Below the pieces are notes generated by a model. It made no database searches, was not told where the DNA came from, and saw only the letters and a list, made by a program, of their open reading frames with translations. Of a DNA stretch of 64,000 nucleotides, positions 53,215-61,562 are shown piece after piece; the first letter of the stretch is position 1; every line of letters starts with the position of its first letter. Made by a program: the position numbers and the translations under genes. This DNA is from Streptomyces hundungensis (GTDB lineage Bacteria > Actinomycetota > Actinomycetes > Streptomycetales > Streptomycetaceae), in the NCBI RefSeq assembly GCF_003627815.1, contig NZ_CP032698.1:3100001-3164000 (forward strand). Direction: 5' to 3'.

Positions 53215-55143
53215 ATGACTCAGCTGGAACGGCAGCAGTGGGACGTCGTCGTGGTCGGCGCGGGTGGCGCCGGTCTGCGGGCCGCGATCGAGGCACGGGA
53301 GCGCGGGGCCCGTACGGCGGTGATCTGCAAGTCCCTCTTCGGCAAGGCGCACACCGTCATGGCCGAGGGCGGCATCGCGGCCTCCATGGGCAACGTCAAC
53401 TCCAAGGACAGCTGGCAGGTCCACTTCCGCGACACGATGCGCGGCGGAAAGTTCCTCAACCAGTGGCGGATGGCCGAGCTGCACGCGCGTGAAGCACCCG
53501 CGCGGGTATGGGAGTTGGAGGCCTGGGGCGCCCTGTTCGACCGTACCGCCGACGGCCGGATCTCCCAGCGCAACTTCGGCGGCCACGAGTATCCGCGTCT
53601 CGCGCACGTCGGCGACCGCACCGGCCTCGAACTCATCCGCACCCTCCAGCAGAAGATCGTGAGCCTTCAGCAGGAGGACAAGAGGGAGTTCGGGGATTAC
53701 GAGGCACGCCTGAAGGTCTTTCAGGAATGCACCGTGACAAGGGTGTTGAAGGACGACGACCGCATCTCGGGCGCGTTCTGCTACGAGCGCGAGAGCGGCC
53801 GGTTCTTCGTCCTGGAGGCGCCCTCGGTGGTCCTCGCCACCGGCGGCATCGGCAAGTCGTTCAAGGTGACCTCCAACTCCTGGGAGTACACCGGCGACGG
53901 ACACGCGCTGGCGCTGCTCGCCGGGGCGCCGCTGCTGAACATGGAGTTCGTGCAGTTCCATCCCACCGGCATGGTCTGGCCGCCGTCGGTCAAGGGCATC
54001 CTGGTCACCGAGTCGGTCCGGGGCGACGGCGGGGTGCTGCGGAACTCCGAGGGCAAGCGGTTCATGTTCGACTACGTGCCGGACGTCTTCAAGGAGAAGT
54101 ACGCGGAGTCCGAGGCCGAGGGCGACCGCTGGTACGAGGACCCCGACCACAACCGGCGCCCGCCCGAGCTGCTCCCCCGCGACGAGGTCGCGCGCGCCAT
54201 CAACGCCGAGGTGAAGGCGGGCCGCGGCACTCCGCACGGCGGCGTCTTCCTCGACGTCTCCACCCGGATGCCGGCCGAGGTGATCCGGCGCCGACTGCCG
54301 TCCATGTACCACCAGTTCAAGGAGCTGGCGGACGTCGACATCACGGCCGAGGCGATGGAGGTCGGCCCCACCTGCCACTACGTCATGGGCGGCATCGCGG
54401 TCGACTCCGACACCGCCGCGGCCCGAGGGGTGCCCGGCCTGTTCGCGGCCGGTGAGGTCGCGGGCGGCATGCACGGTTCCAACCGGCTCGGCGGGAACTC
54501 GCTCTCCGACCTCCTGGTGTTCGGCCGGCGGGCCGGGCTGCACGCCGCCGAGTACGCTGCCTCGCTCGCCGCGCGCCCCGCGGTGGACGAGATCCAGATC
54601 GACACGGCGGCCGCGGAGGCCCTTCGCCCCTTCAGCGCCGAGGCCCCCGAGGACGGCTCGCCCGTCGAGAACCCGTACACCCTGCACCAGGAGCTCCAGC
54701 AGGCCATGAACGACCTGGTCGGCATCATCCGCCGGGAGGGCGAGATGCGTCAGGCGCTGAGCAGGCTCGCCGAACTGCGCGCGCGGGCCCGGCGGGCCGG
54801 GGTGGAGGGGCACCGCCAGTTCAACCCGGGCTGGCACCTCGCGCTCGACCTGCGCAACATGCTCCTGGTGAGCGAGTGCGTGGCGCGGGCCGCGCTGGAA
54901 CGCACCGAGAGCCGCGGCGGCCACACCCGCGAGGACTGGCCGGGGATGGACCGCGCCTGGCGCCGGGTGAACCTGCTCTGCCACCTCGCCGACCCCACCG
55001 AGGGGCTCGCGCCACCCGAGTCGGAGCGCGGCCAGATCAGGCTCGCCCGCGAGGAGACCGACCCCGTCCGTGCCGATCTGCTCTCCCTCTTCGAGAAGGA
55101 GGAGCTGGTCAAGTACCTCGCCGAAGAGGAGCTGAAGAGTTGA
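53215..55143 (+). CDS. sdhA: Succinate dehydrogenase/fumarate reductase flavoprotein
   Basis: 642 aa. Dinucleotide-binding VVVVGAGGAGLRAAIEA, covalent-FAD region FGKAHTVMAEGGIAASMGN (His), active-site MEFVQFHPTG, TESVRGDGGVLRNSEGKRFM, HYVMGGIAVD and the cofactor-binding GSNRLGGNSLSDLLVFGRRAG; C-terminal helical domain. It oxidises succinate (or reduces fumarate) and passes electrons to SdhB. ATG start with GAAGG; a four-codon ATG-AAG-GCA-GCC-TGA minicistron sits between the sdhC stop and this start. The stop overlaps the sdhB TTG start by 4 nt. Confidence 0.95.
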   Translation: MTQLERQQWDVVVVGAGGAGLRAAIEARERGARTAVICKSLFGKAHTVMAEGGIAASMGNVNSKDSWQVHFRDTMRGGKFLNQWRMAELHAREAPARVWELEAWGALFDRTADGRISQRNFGGHEYPRLAHVGDRTGLELIRTLQQKIVSLQQEDKREFGDYEARLKVFQECTVTRVLKDDDRISGAFCYERESGRFFVLEAPSVVLATGGIGKSFKVTSNSWEYTGDGHALALLAGAPLLNMEFVQFHPTGMVWPPSVKGILVTESVRGDGGVLRNSEGKRFMFDYVPDVFKEKYAESEAEGDRWYEDPDHNRRPPELLPRDEVARAINAEVKAGRGTPHGGVFLDVSTRMPAEVIRRRLPSMYHQFKELADVDITAEAMEVGPTCHYVMGGIAVDSDTAAARGVPGLFAAGEVAGGMHGSNRLGGNSLSDLLVFGRRAGLHAAEYAASLAARPAVDEIQIDTAAAEALRPFSAEAPEDGSPVENPYTLHQELQQAMNDLVGIIRREGEMRQALSRLAELRARARRAGVEGHRQFNPGWHLALDLRNMLLVSECVARAALERTESRGGHTREDWPGMDRAWRRVNLLCHLADPTEGLAPPESERGQIRLAREETDPVRADLLSLFEKEELVKYLAEEELKS

Positions 55144-55910
55144 GTACGTACGAGGGGAGCTTCCGGGTCTGGCGGGGCGACACCGGGGGCGGTGAGCTCA
55201 CCGACTTCACGGTCGCGGTGAACGACGGCGAGGTGGTCCTCGACGTCATCCACCGCCTCCAGGCCACCCAGGCCCCCGATCTCGCGGTGCGCTGGAACTG
55301 CAAGGCGGGCAAGTGCGGTTCGTGCAGCGCGGAGATCAACGGGCGGCCACGCCTTTTGTGCATGACGCGGATGTCGGTGTTCGATCCGGCGGAGGTCATC
55401 ACCGTAACTCCCTTGCGGGCCTTCCCCGTTGTACGCGACCTCGTGACGGACGTGTCCTTCAACTACACGAAGGCGCGCGAGGTCCCGGCGTTCGTGCCGC
55501 CCAAGGGGGTGGCCCCCGGCGAGTACCGGATGGCGCAGATCGACGTGGAGCGCTCGCAGGAGTTCCGCAAGTGCATCGAGTGCTTCCTGTGCCAGGACAC
55601 CTGCCATGTGGTGCGTGACCACGAGGAGAACAAGGCGGCGTTCGCGGGCCCGCGCTTCTTGATGCGGGTGGCCGAGCTGGACATGCACCCGCTGGACGCG
55701 GCCGGGGACGAGGGCCTCGACCGCAAGCGGACCGCGCAGGACGAGCACGGGCTCGGCTACTGCAACATCACCAAGTGCTGTACGGAGGTGTGCCCCGAGC
55801 ACATCAAGATCACGGACAATGCGCTGATCCCGCTGAAGGAGCGGGCGGTGGACCGCAAGTACGACCCCCTGGTGTGGCTGGGCAGCCGGATCCGGCGCCG
55901 GGACTCCTGA
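55140..55910 (+). CDS. sdhB: Succinate dehydrogenase iron-sulfur subunit
   Basis: 256 aa. N-terminal 2Fe-2S ferredoxin domain with WNCKAGKCGSCSAEINGRPRLLC; C-terminal bacterial ferredoxin domain with CIECFLCQDTC and YCNITKCCTEVCPEHI ligands for the 4Fe-4S and 3Fe-4S clusters. It links the flavoprotein to the membrane anchor. TTG start overlapping the sdhA stop (TTGA) is the only one giving the family N-terminus STYEGSFRVWRG. 7 bp separate it from the convergent GH18-like gene. Confidence 0.94.
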   Translation: MSTYEGSFRVWRGDTGGGELTDFTVAVNDGEVVLDVIHRLQATQAPDLAVRWNCKAGKCGSCSAEINGRPRLLCMTRMSVFDPAEVITVTPLRAFPVVRDLVTDVSFNYTKAREVPAFVPPKGVAPGEYRMAQIDVERSQEFRKCIECFLCQDTCHVVRDHEENKAAFAGPRFLMRVAELDMHPLDAAGDEGLDRKRTAQDEHGLGYCNITKCCTEVCPEHIKITDNALIPLKERAVDRKYDPLVWLGSRIRRRDS

Positions 55911-55917
55911 CGGTGTC

Positions 55918-56955
55918 CTAGCTCCAGCCCCTGCGGTAGGCCCCCCAGTCCTCGTCGCGCTCGGCGAAGTCGACGTACAGGGCGAGGCCGAAGGTCCGGC
56001 GGTGGCGGTCGGTGCGGGCCAGGCCCAGACGGGCGCCGCGCACGGCCGCCTCGACGGTCTCGGCCGAGCCGTGGTGGCTCATGCTCTCGTCGTCGTAGAA
56101 CGGCAGCCCCATGAGCAGGTCGGTGTCCTTGGGCGTGACCTGGAGGGCGAGGGCGGTCTGGCGCGCGACGTAGCCGCCGTACAGGCTCTGCACGGGCATG
56201 GCGGTGTCGTACGACATCACGGCGATCTGGTCGACGCGGCGGGTGACCTGGGCGAAGTACGCCTGCGACCACCACTTGCCGTGGCCGGTGAGTCCGCTCG
56301 CGGCCGCGTGCAGGGCGGGCAGCGGGTCTATCTGGTGCGCGGCGACGGACAGCAGGGCGCCGCGCGGCCGGGTCAGTGCGTGCAGTGCGTCGAGCAGGGC
56401 GAGGTAGTTCCGGTCGCCCGAGGGCAGCGGCTCCAGATCGAAGTGGACGCCGTCGAAGCGGGCGCGGTCCAGAACCTGGCGGGCGGTGGTGACCACGGCG
56501 GCGCGGGTCGCGCCGTCGCCGAGCCGCAGCCCGACGGGGCCCTCACTGGCCAACTGGTCGCCCAGCCACGCCTGTACGCGGACGTCGGGCAGCCTGCGGT
56601 GCACGCCGGCCACGAGCCAGGCGGCCCTCGGGTAGCGGGCGGCGGGCAGGGTGCCGTCGTGGTCGAGCGGGCCGGTGTGGACGAACAGGTCCTTGATGCC
56701 GCTGCCGCGCACCTTGGCGGCGAAGGCGTCGAGGTCCTTCTCGGTCTTGCGGCCGTCGACCCAGGCGTGACCGAGCCAGTACGCGTCGCGGCCGCGGGTT
56801 CTGGTGTCCTCGCCGGGGACGCCGGCGTACTGGGCGCGCAGGGCGGCTCCGGTGCCGGCGATCAGGAGGGCCAGGGTGAGGGTGCCCGCGGTCAGGCTCC
56901 GCCTCGTCCAGCGCCCCCCTCGGCCCTGCCACCACCGCCGCATCCGCCCCACCAT
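55918..56955 (-). CDS. Secreted/anchored GH18-like TIM-barrel protein
   Basis: 345 aa. Arg-rich start, one hydrophobic helix (about 20-38, TAGTLTLALLIAGTGAAL), then a barrel with the glycoside hydrolase 18 motif FDGVHFDLEPLPSGD (about 165-178): the last Asp and the catalytic Glu of DxDxE are kept while the first Asp is His. Other strands: DLFVHTGPLDHDG, VQAWLGDQL, IAVMSYDTAM, LLMGLPFYDD. The substrate is unknown; chitinase-like or a peptidoglycan-linked glycosidase is possible, but activity is uncertain. ATG at 56955 with GGGGAGGG upstream. Convergent with sdhB. Confidence 0.8.
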   Translation of the reverse strand: MVGRMRRWWQGRGGRWTRRSLTAGTLTLALLIAGTGAALRAQYAGVPGEDTRTRGRDAYWLGHAWVDGRKTEKDLDAFAAKVRGSGIKDLFVHTGPLDHDGTLPAARYPRAAWLVAGVHRRLPDVRVQAWLGDQLASEGPVGLRLGDGATRAAVVTTARQVLDRARFDGVHFDLEPLPSGDRNYLALLDALHALTRPRGALLSVAAHQIDPLPALHAAASGLTGHGKWWSQAYFAQVTRRVDQIAVMSYDTAMPVQSLYGGYVARQTALALQVTPKDTDLLMGLPFYDDESMSHHGSAETVEAAVRGARLGLARTDRHRRTFGLALYVDFAERDEDWGAYRRGWS

Positions 56956-57004
56956 GCCCTCCCCAGGTCCACCCCCTAGGCTACGTCCCCCCCACCTGCC
57001 CCCT

Positions 57005-57401
57005 CGCGCAGTTCCCCGCGCCCCTAACCCCGCCTTCGTCCGCGGACCGCGGGTGGCCGCTCGCGCAGTTCCCCGCGCCCCCAAAACCCGCCTTCGTCCG
57101 CAGGCCACGGGTGGCTGGTCGCGCAGTTCCCCGCGCCCCCAACAGCACCGCCGCCGGCCCACCGAACAGTCCCCCGCACCAACGGCAGCCCCCCACCACC
57201 AGCCCACCCAGGGGCGCGAGGAACTGCGCGAGAAGCGAGCACGGTCCGCAGGATCGAGAGGGTTTAGGGGCGCGGGGAACTGCGCGAGAAGCCCGCACGG
57301 TCCGCAGGATCGAGAGGGTTTAGGGGCGCGGGGAACTGCGCGGCCAGCCACCTGCGGGCCGCAGACGAAAGCGGGTTTCCAGGGGCGCGGGGAACTGCGC
57401 G
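57005..57401. repeat. Cluster of seven GCGCAGTTCCCCGCGCCCC repeats
   Basis: Three forward copies (57005-57024, 57062-57081, 57120-57139) face four reverse copies (57211-57230 with one mismatch, 57267-57286, 57323-57342, 57382-57401). The third-to-last and second-to-last copies lie in a 56-bp direct repeat (57241-57296 and 57297 onward). Forward and reverse groups could fold into alternative hairpins. The whole 495-bp gap contains no gene. Confidence 0.85.
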
Positions 57402-57450
57402 AACGTCGCGTGCGCACCGGCGAGGGGGAGCCGCGTCGGGCCGGGCGGGG

Positions 57451-59988
57451 TTAGAACATGCTGAGGAGTTGTTCCTCCGTCAGCTCGGCCGGCGGAGCTG
57501 ACCCGTCCGGAAGGGCAAGCTCGAACCACACCGTCTTGCCCCGAGGCGTCCGCCGCGCCCCCCACGCCGCACTGAGCAGCCCGACAAGCTGAAGCCCCCG
57601 CCCACCCTCATCCGTGTCGCGGGCCCGCCGCCGCCGCGGCTGGACGAGCCCCGCGTCCCACACCTCGCACACCAGCGTGCGGTCACGCAGGAGCCGAAGC
57701 CGGATCTCCCCGTCCCCGTAGCGCAGCGCGTTGGTGACGAGCTCGCTGACCAGGAGCTCGGTCGTGTCGACGAGGTCACCGAGGTCCCAGGCGAGCAGCT
57801 GCGTACGGGCGAGTTCGCGGGCCCGGCCCACCGAGCGGGGCTCGCGCGGCAGCCGCCAGTCGCCGACCGCGTCCACCGGCAGGCCCTGGATGCGGGCGAG
57901 GAGGAGCGCGATGTCGTCCTCGCCGTGCCGGGTGTCGAGCGAGCCGAGCACCTGGTCGCAGACGTCCTCCAGGGGCCGGTCGGGGTCGGTGAGGGTCTTG
58001 CGGAAGGCGTTGAGCCCTTCGTCGAGCGGATGGTCGCGGGACTCGACGAGGCCGTCGGTGTACAGGGCGAGCAGCGCCCCCTCGGGCAGGTCGACCTCGA
58101 CCTCCTCGAAGGGTTCGCCGCCGACCCCGAGCGGCAACCCCGGCGGCACGTCGAGGAGCATCGCGGGCTCACCCGGGTCGTCGCCGGGCTCGACCAGGAG
58201 GGGCGGCAGGTGCCCGGCGTTGGCGAACGTACAGCGCCGGGTGACCGGGTCGTAGACCGCGTACACACAGGTCGCGAGGTACACCTCGGACAGGTCGGCG
58301 TCGCGGGACTTGTGGGCGACCCGGGAGGCGGGCTGGCTGCCGCCGGGCGCGCCAAGACCCCGGGCGATCTCGTCCAGGTGCGAGAGGACCTCCGCCGGTT
58401 CGAGGTCGAGCAGCGCCAACGTCCGTACGGCGGTGCGCAGTTCACCCATGGCGACGGCCGCGCGCAGCCCCCGCCCCATGACGTCGCCGATGACGAGCGC
58501 GGTGCGGTGGCCCGGCAGCTCGATGACGTCGAACCAGTCGCCGCCGACCTCGGACTCGGCGCTGCCGGGAAGGTAGCGGCAGGCGATGTCGAGCCCGGCG
58601 GCCTCGGGGTCGCCGGGCGGCAGCAGGGAGCGCTGGAGGATCAGCGCGCGCTCGTGCTCCCTGCGGTAGAGGCGGGCGTTGTCGATGCAGACGGCGGCGC
58701 GCGAGGCGAGCTCGGTGGCGAGCGCCCGGTCGCGTTCGCCGAAGGGTTCGCTGCCCTTGGCCCGGGCGAACTGCACCAGGCCGACGACGGTGTCGTGGGC
58801 GACCATCGGGACGGCGAGGGTGGTGTGGACGAGGCTGCCGTCGGCGCCCCGCACGGTGTGCACCCGGGCGGTGCGCAGGGCGCTCGCGTACGGGGAGTGG
58901 AACCGGTAGCGGTGGACGTCGCCCACCCCCACCTCGGCCTCGCCGTCGGCGGGCGGGCCGTCCGAGACGGCGCTGGCGAAGGCGACCCGGCGCAGTTCGC
59001 CGCGTCCGTCGGTGCTGCCGGTCGTGGGGTCGTCGCCCGCCAGCAGGGCCTGGTAGAGGTCGACGGAGGCCAGGTCGCAGAAGCCGGGGACGGTGATGTC
59101 GAGGAGTTCGCGGGCGGTGGTCTCCAGGTCGAGGGAGTTGCCCATGCGGGCGCCCGCCTCGTTGAGGAGGGCGAGGTTGCGGCGGGCGTCGGCGGCTTCC
59201 CTGGCCGCGTTGTGACGGCGGGTCACATCGGTGCCCAGGCCCGCGACGCCGATGGGCCGCCCGGTGCCGCTGTGCACCCGGTAGAGGTTGATCGACCAGT
59301 GCCGGTGGTCGGAGCCGCCTGGCGCCGAGCCCACGATTTGCAGATCGGTGACGGACTCCCCGGTCTCCAGGACCCGGCGCAGCGCGGCGGCCATCCGGTC
59401 GGCCTCGGGGCGGCTGAGGTAGTCGTGGACGGTGTGGCCGCGGTGTTCCTCGGGGGCGCCGCCGAAGACGGTGGCGAAACGCCGGTTGGCCCGCAGCACG
59501 GTGAGGTCCGTACCGAACAGCAGGAAGCCATAGGGAGATTGACCAAAAATTGCCTGCGAGGCGGCCAGGTCGGTCTCGATGCCGCGCAGGGCGCGTACGT
59601 CCACGACGATACAGAGGGCGGCACGTTCGTCGGTGGCCGTCCGGCTCGGCATGACGTAGAGCTCGGCGAGACCTTGGGCGCGTTCGCCGCCCTCGGGCGA
59701 CGGCATCCGGAACGGGACGACGCCCGTCCACTCCTTGCCGTCCAGGATCTCGGCGACCCGGCGGTGGCCGCGCGGGCGCAGCTCGGGGGGCATGAAGGCC
59801 TCGACGGGGTCGCGGCCGATGACCGTGGCCGCGGCCAGGCCGAACTGCTCCTCGGCCCGCAGGCTCCACTGCTCGATCAGTCCGTCCGGCCCGATCGAGA
59901 ACGAGGCGACGCGGATGTAGTCATAGATCGAGCCAGGCGGGCTGCTCTGCCACACGACATCGCCAGCCGTCTCAGGTATCTCGCTCAC
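57451..59988 (-). CDS. SpoIIE-family PP2C phosphatase with PAS, GAF and HATPase domains
   Basis: 845 aa, soluble. Order: PAS-like (about 25-120), PAS (145-250, IFGQSPYGFLLFGTDLTVLRANRRFATVFGG), GAF (280-440), SpoIIE phosphatase (460-690) with metal-site motifs EVGGDWFDVI, IGDVMGRGLRAA, ANAGHLPPLL, ALYTDGLVE and DDIALLLARI, then an RsbW-type ATPase (705-830) with N-box LLVSELVTNALRYG and G-box DEGGRGLQLVGLLS. Such proteins dephosphorylate anti-anti-sigma factors; the ATPase may phosphorylate one or bind a sigma factor. GTG with GGAGGGG upstream. Next to a stand-alone RsbW-like gene on the same strand. Confidence 0.9.
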   Translation of the reverse strand: MSEIPETAGDVVWQSSPPGSIYDYIRVASFSIGPDGLIEQWSLRAEEQFGLAAATVIGRDPVEAFMPPELRPRGHRRVAEILDGKEWTGVVPFRMPSPEGGERAQGLAELYVMPSRTATDERAALCIVVDVRALRGIETDLAASQAIFGQSPYGFLLFGTDLTVLRANRRFATVFGGAPEEHRGHTVHDYLSRPEADRMAAALRRVLETGESVTDLQIVGSAPGGSDHRHWSINLYRVHSGTGRPIGVAGLGTDVTRRHNAAREAADARRNLALLNEAGARMGNSLDLETTARELLDITVPGFCDLASVDLYQALLAGDDPTTGSTDGRGELRRVAFASAVSDGPPADGEAEVGVGDVHRYRFHSPYASALRTARVHTVRGADGSLVHTTLAVPMVAHDTVVGLVQFARAKGSEPFGERDRALATELASRAAVCIDNARLYRREHERALILQRSLLPPGDPEAAGLDIACRYLPGSAESEVGGDWFDVIELPGHRTALVIGDVMGRGLRAAVAMGELRTAVRTLALLDLEPAEVLSHLDEIARGLGAPGGSQPASRVAHKSRDADLSEVYLATCVYAVYDPVTRRCTFANAGHLPPLLVEPGDDPGEPAMLLDVPPGLPLGVGGEPFEEVEVDLPEGALLALYTDGLVESRDHPLDEGLNAFRKTLTDPDRPLEDVCDQVLGSLDTRHGEDDIALLLARIQGLPVDAVGDWRLPREPRSVGRARELARTQLLAWDLGDLVDTTELLVSELVTNALRYGDGEIRLRLLRDRTLVCEVWDAGLVQPRRRRARDTDEGGRGLQLVGLLSAAWGARRTPRGKTVWFELALPDGSAPPAELTEEQLLSMF

Positions 59989-60154
59989 ACGACCGTCCCC
60001 TCCAGCTCACCGCACCGGACCGGCCTTGACCGCAGTATTCAGCACTACGGCCCCAACCGACACGGCGTTCACGATCACATCCCGGTCTCGTTCTTTTCCA
60101 GCCGTTCTCGGCGGGTTCCCGTTCGCGGTTGTGATCGTCCGTCCCTCCCTCCTT

Positions 60155-60565
60155 CTAACCATGCAGAGCGAGCTCGAACCACACGGTCTTGCCCGTTCTG
60201 CCGCGGCGGGTCCCCCAGCGCCGGGCGGAACAGGCCACGAGCTGGATGCCCCGGCCCCCTTCGTCCTCGATTCCGGCGGTGCGTTCGATGGGGGGATCCG
60301 GAAGCGGATCGGAGACCTCCACCAACAGCGTGCCGTCGTCGAGCCGGTCGAGCCGGACCCCGATGGGCCCCGAGGCGTAGCGCAGGGAGTTGGTCACCAA
60401 CTCGCTGACCAGGAGAACCGCCACGTCCACGGCCCCGGCGTCCAGGTCCCAGTCGCGCAGGGCGCCTCGCACGGCGTGCCTGGCGGTCCGTACGGCCCCC
60501 GGTTCAGCAGGGAAGGTCCACTCGGCGCACTCGCCCGAGGTGTCGATCACGCCGATCACCCGCAT
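60155..60565 (-). CDS. RsbW-like HATPase (anti-sigma kinase family)
   Basis: 136 aa, single GHKL ATPase domain: VAVLLVSELVTNSLRYASGP (N-box), VEVSDPLPDPPIER, and the G-box IEDEGGRGIQLVACSARRWG, ending KTVWFELALHG. Very similar to the C-terminal domain of the SpoIIE-type protein directly downstream. It would phosphorylate anti-sigma antagonists or sequester a sigma factor; partners are not visible in the window. ATG at 60565; no clear ribosome site, and an in-frame GTG two codons on is possible. Confidence 0.88.
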   Translation of the reverse strand: MRVIGVIDTSGECAEWTFPAEPGAVRTARHAVRGALRDWDLDAGAVDVAVLLVSELVTNSLRYASGPIGVRLDRLDDGTLLVEVSDPLPDPPIERTAGIEDEGGRGIQLVACSARRWGTRRGRTGKTVWFELALHG

Positions 60566-60618
60566 CCGATGGTTCGGGGGGTTTGAAAACGATTAATAGG
60601 CACATACCCGGAATTTGG

Positions 60619-60644
60619 TACGCCCTATCCCCAAGTGGGGCGTA
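60619..60644 (-). terminator. Weak hairpin after the Nudix gene
   Basis: 7-bp stem (60619-60625 with 60638-60644), with a competing inner CCCC/GGGG pairing. Located between the Nudix stop and the RsbW-like start. Confidence 0.4.
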
Positions 60645-60695
60645 TGGCGGCACTTGTCGCCCCCTGGAACGGGCATGGCGTCGACTGTGCGGAGG

Positions 60696-61097
60696 TCAGG
60701 GACGGCAGGCCGCGAGGATGCGCATGGCCTCGGCGACGGCGGGGCGGTCCTGGGGGAGCCAGTCGACGGCGTCGGCCTCCTCGGGCGCGAGCCAGCGCAG
60801 TGCGTCGTGGTCCTGGAGCGGACGGGCCTCGCCGTGGAGCAGCCGAGCCGTCCAGGCGTGCAGGACGAGGCCGGGCCCCAGCGGCCACTCCCCCGCGATG
60901 CGGGTCAGCGGTTCGGTCTCGATGCCGAGTTCCTCGCGGAGTTCACGTACGAGGGCCTGCTGCGGGCTCTCGCCGGGTTCCACCTTGCCCCCGGGGAGCT
61001 CCCAGCCTCCGGCCAGCTCCGGCGGGGCGCTGCGCCGCGCGGCGAGCAGACGCCCCCGGTCGTACACGGCCCCGGCCACCACCACGGTCTGGTTCAT
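60696..61097 (-). CDS. Nudix hydrolase (MutT-like)
   Basis: 133 aa. Complete Nudix box GGKVEPGESPQQALVRELREELGI, with the flanking ELAGGWELP strand and C-terminal VDWLPQDRPAVAEAMRIL. Members hydrolyse oxidised or unwanted NTPs and other nucleoside diphosphates; a MutT-type housecleaning role is likely. ATG at 61097 gives the usual family N-terminus MNQTVVVAGAVYD; no Shine-Dalgarno is evident. The next gene upstream is the SPOR-like gene, 84 bp away. Confidence 0.92.
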   Translation of the reverse strand: MNQTVVVAGAVYDRGRLLAARRSAPPELAGGWELPGGKVEPGESPQQALVRELREELGIETEPLTRIAGEWPLGPGLVLHAWTARLLHGEARPLQDHDALRWLAPEEADAVDWLPQDRPAVAEAMRILAACRP

Positions 61098-61141
61098 GCG
61101 CCGGAGCGTAACGCGCGGGCCGCCGAGGGCCCGCATTCCGC

Positions 61142-61188
61142 CGGGCGGGGCTACTGCCGGGCGGCTACTGCCCGGGCGGGGCTACTGC
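61142..61188. repeat. Short tandem repeat at the 3' end of the SPOR-like gene
   Basis: Three tandem units built on CGGGCGGGGCTACTGC (61142-61157, 61158-61171 shortened, 61172-61188). The minus strand of each contains GCAGTAG, so the gene's stop codon (61182-61184) is repeated downstream. Confidence 0.6.
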
Positions 61189-61364
61189 TGGGCGGGGGCG
61201 CCGATGCGCTCGACCCAGTAGAGCTGCTTGTGGCCGCGCTCGTCGAGGCTGTCCGCGATGCGCTGGGCCTCGGCCTGGGTGGCGTACTTGCCCACGCGGT
61301 ACTGGTTGCCGTTGTCGTCCTGACGAATCACCAGCCAGCTGAGCACAGCGCCACTGTCGTTCAT
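61182..61364 (-). CDS. Small SPOR-domain-like protein
   Basis: 60 aa. MNDSGAVLSWLVIRQDDNGNQYRVGKYATQAEAQRIADSLDERGHKQLYWVERIG has the beta-alpha-beta pattern (Q.YRVGKYATQAEAQRIADSL) of a truncated SPOR-like domain, seen in a small actinobacterial family. SPOR domains bind denuded septal peptidoglycan, but this protein has no signal peptide or membrane segment, so a cytoplasmic role is likely. ATG with GGGAGG upstream. Its 3' end falls in a short tandem repeat. Confidence 0.85.
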   Translation of the reverse strand: MNDSGAVLSWLVIRQDDNGNQYRVGKYATQAEAQRIADSLDERGHKQLYWVERIGAPAQQ

Positions 61365-61511
61365 CGCATCCCTCCCGGCATCGGCGTGCAGGTCAGTAAC
61401 CGTCCCCAGGAAACCGCAATCCGCATATGCCCGAGCCTACGCCTGACCTTTACTCAGCGGATATGGATTTACACAAAGAGATACGAATTCGGTCAACGGC
61501 GGCACATACGA

Positions 61512-61542
61512 AAAGGGGCGCACCCCGTGGGCGCGCCCCTTT
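61512..61542 (-). terminator. Hairpin terminator after the GntR gene
   Basis: A perfect 10-bp stem (61512-61521 with 61533-61542) and 11-nt loop, 20 nt after the GntR stop. Confidence 0.75.
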
Positions 61543-61562
61543 GGTCCCGTCGGCCGGGACCG

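Noticed and set aside
57005..57401. CRISPR array
   Set aside because: Repeats change orientation, spacing is irregular, and no cas genes are present.
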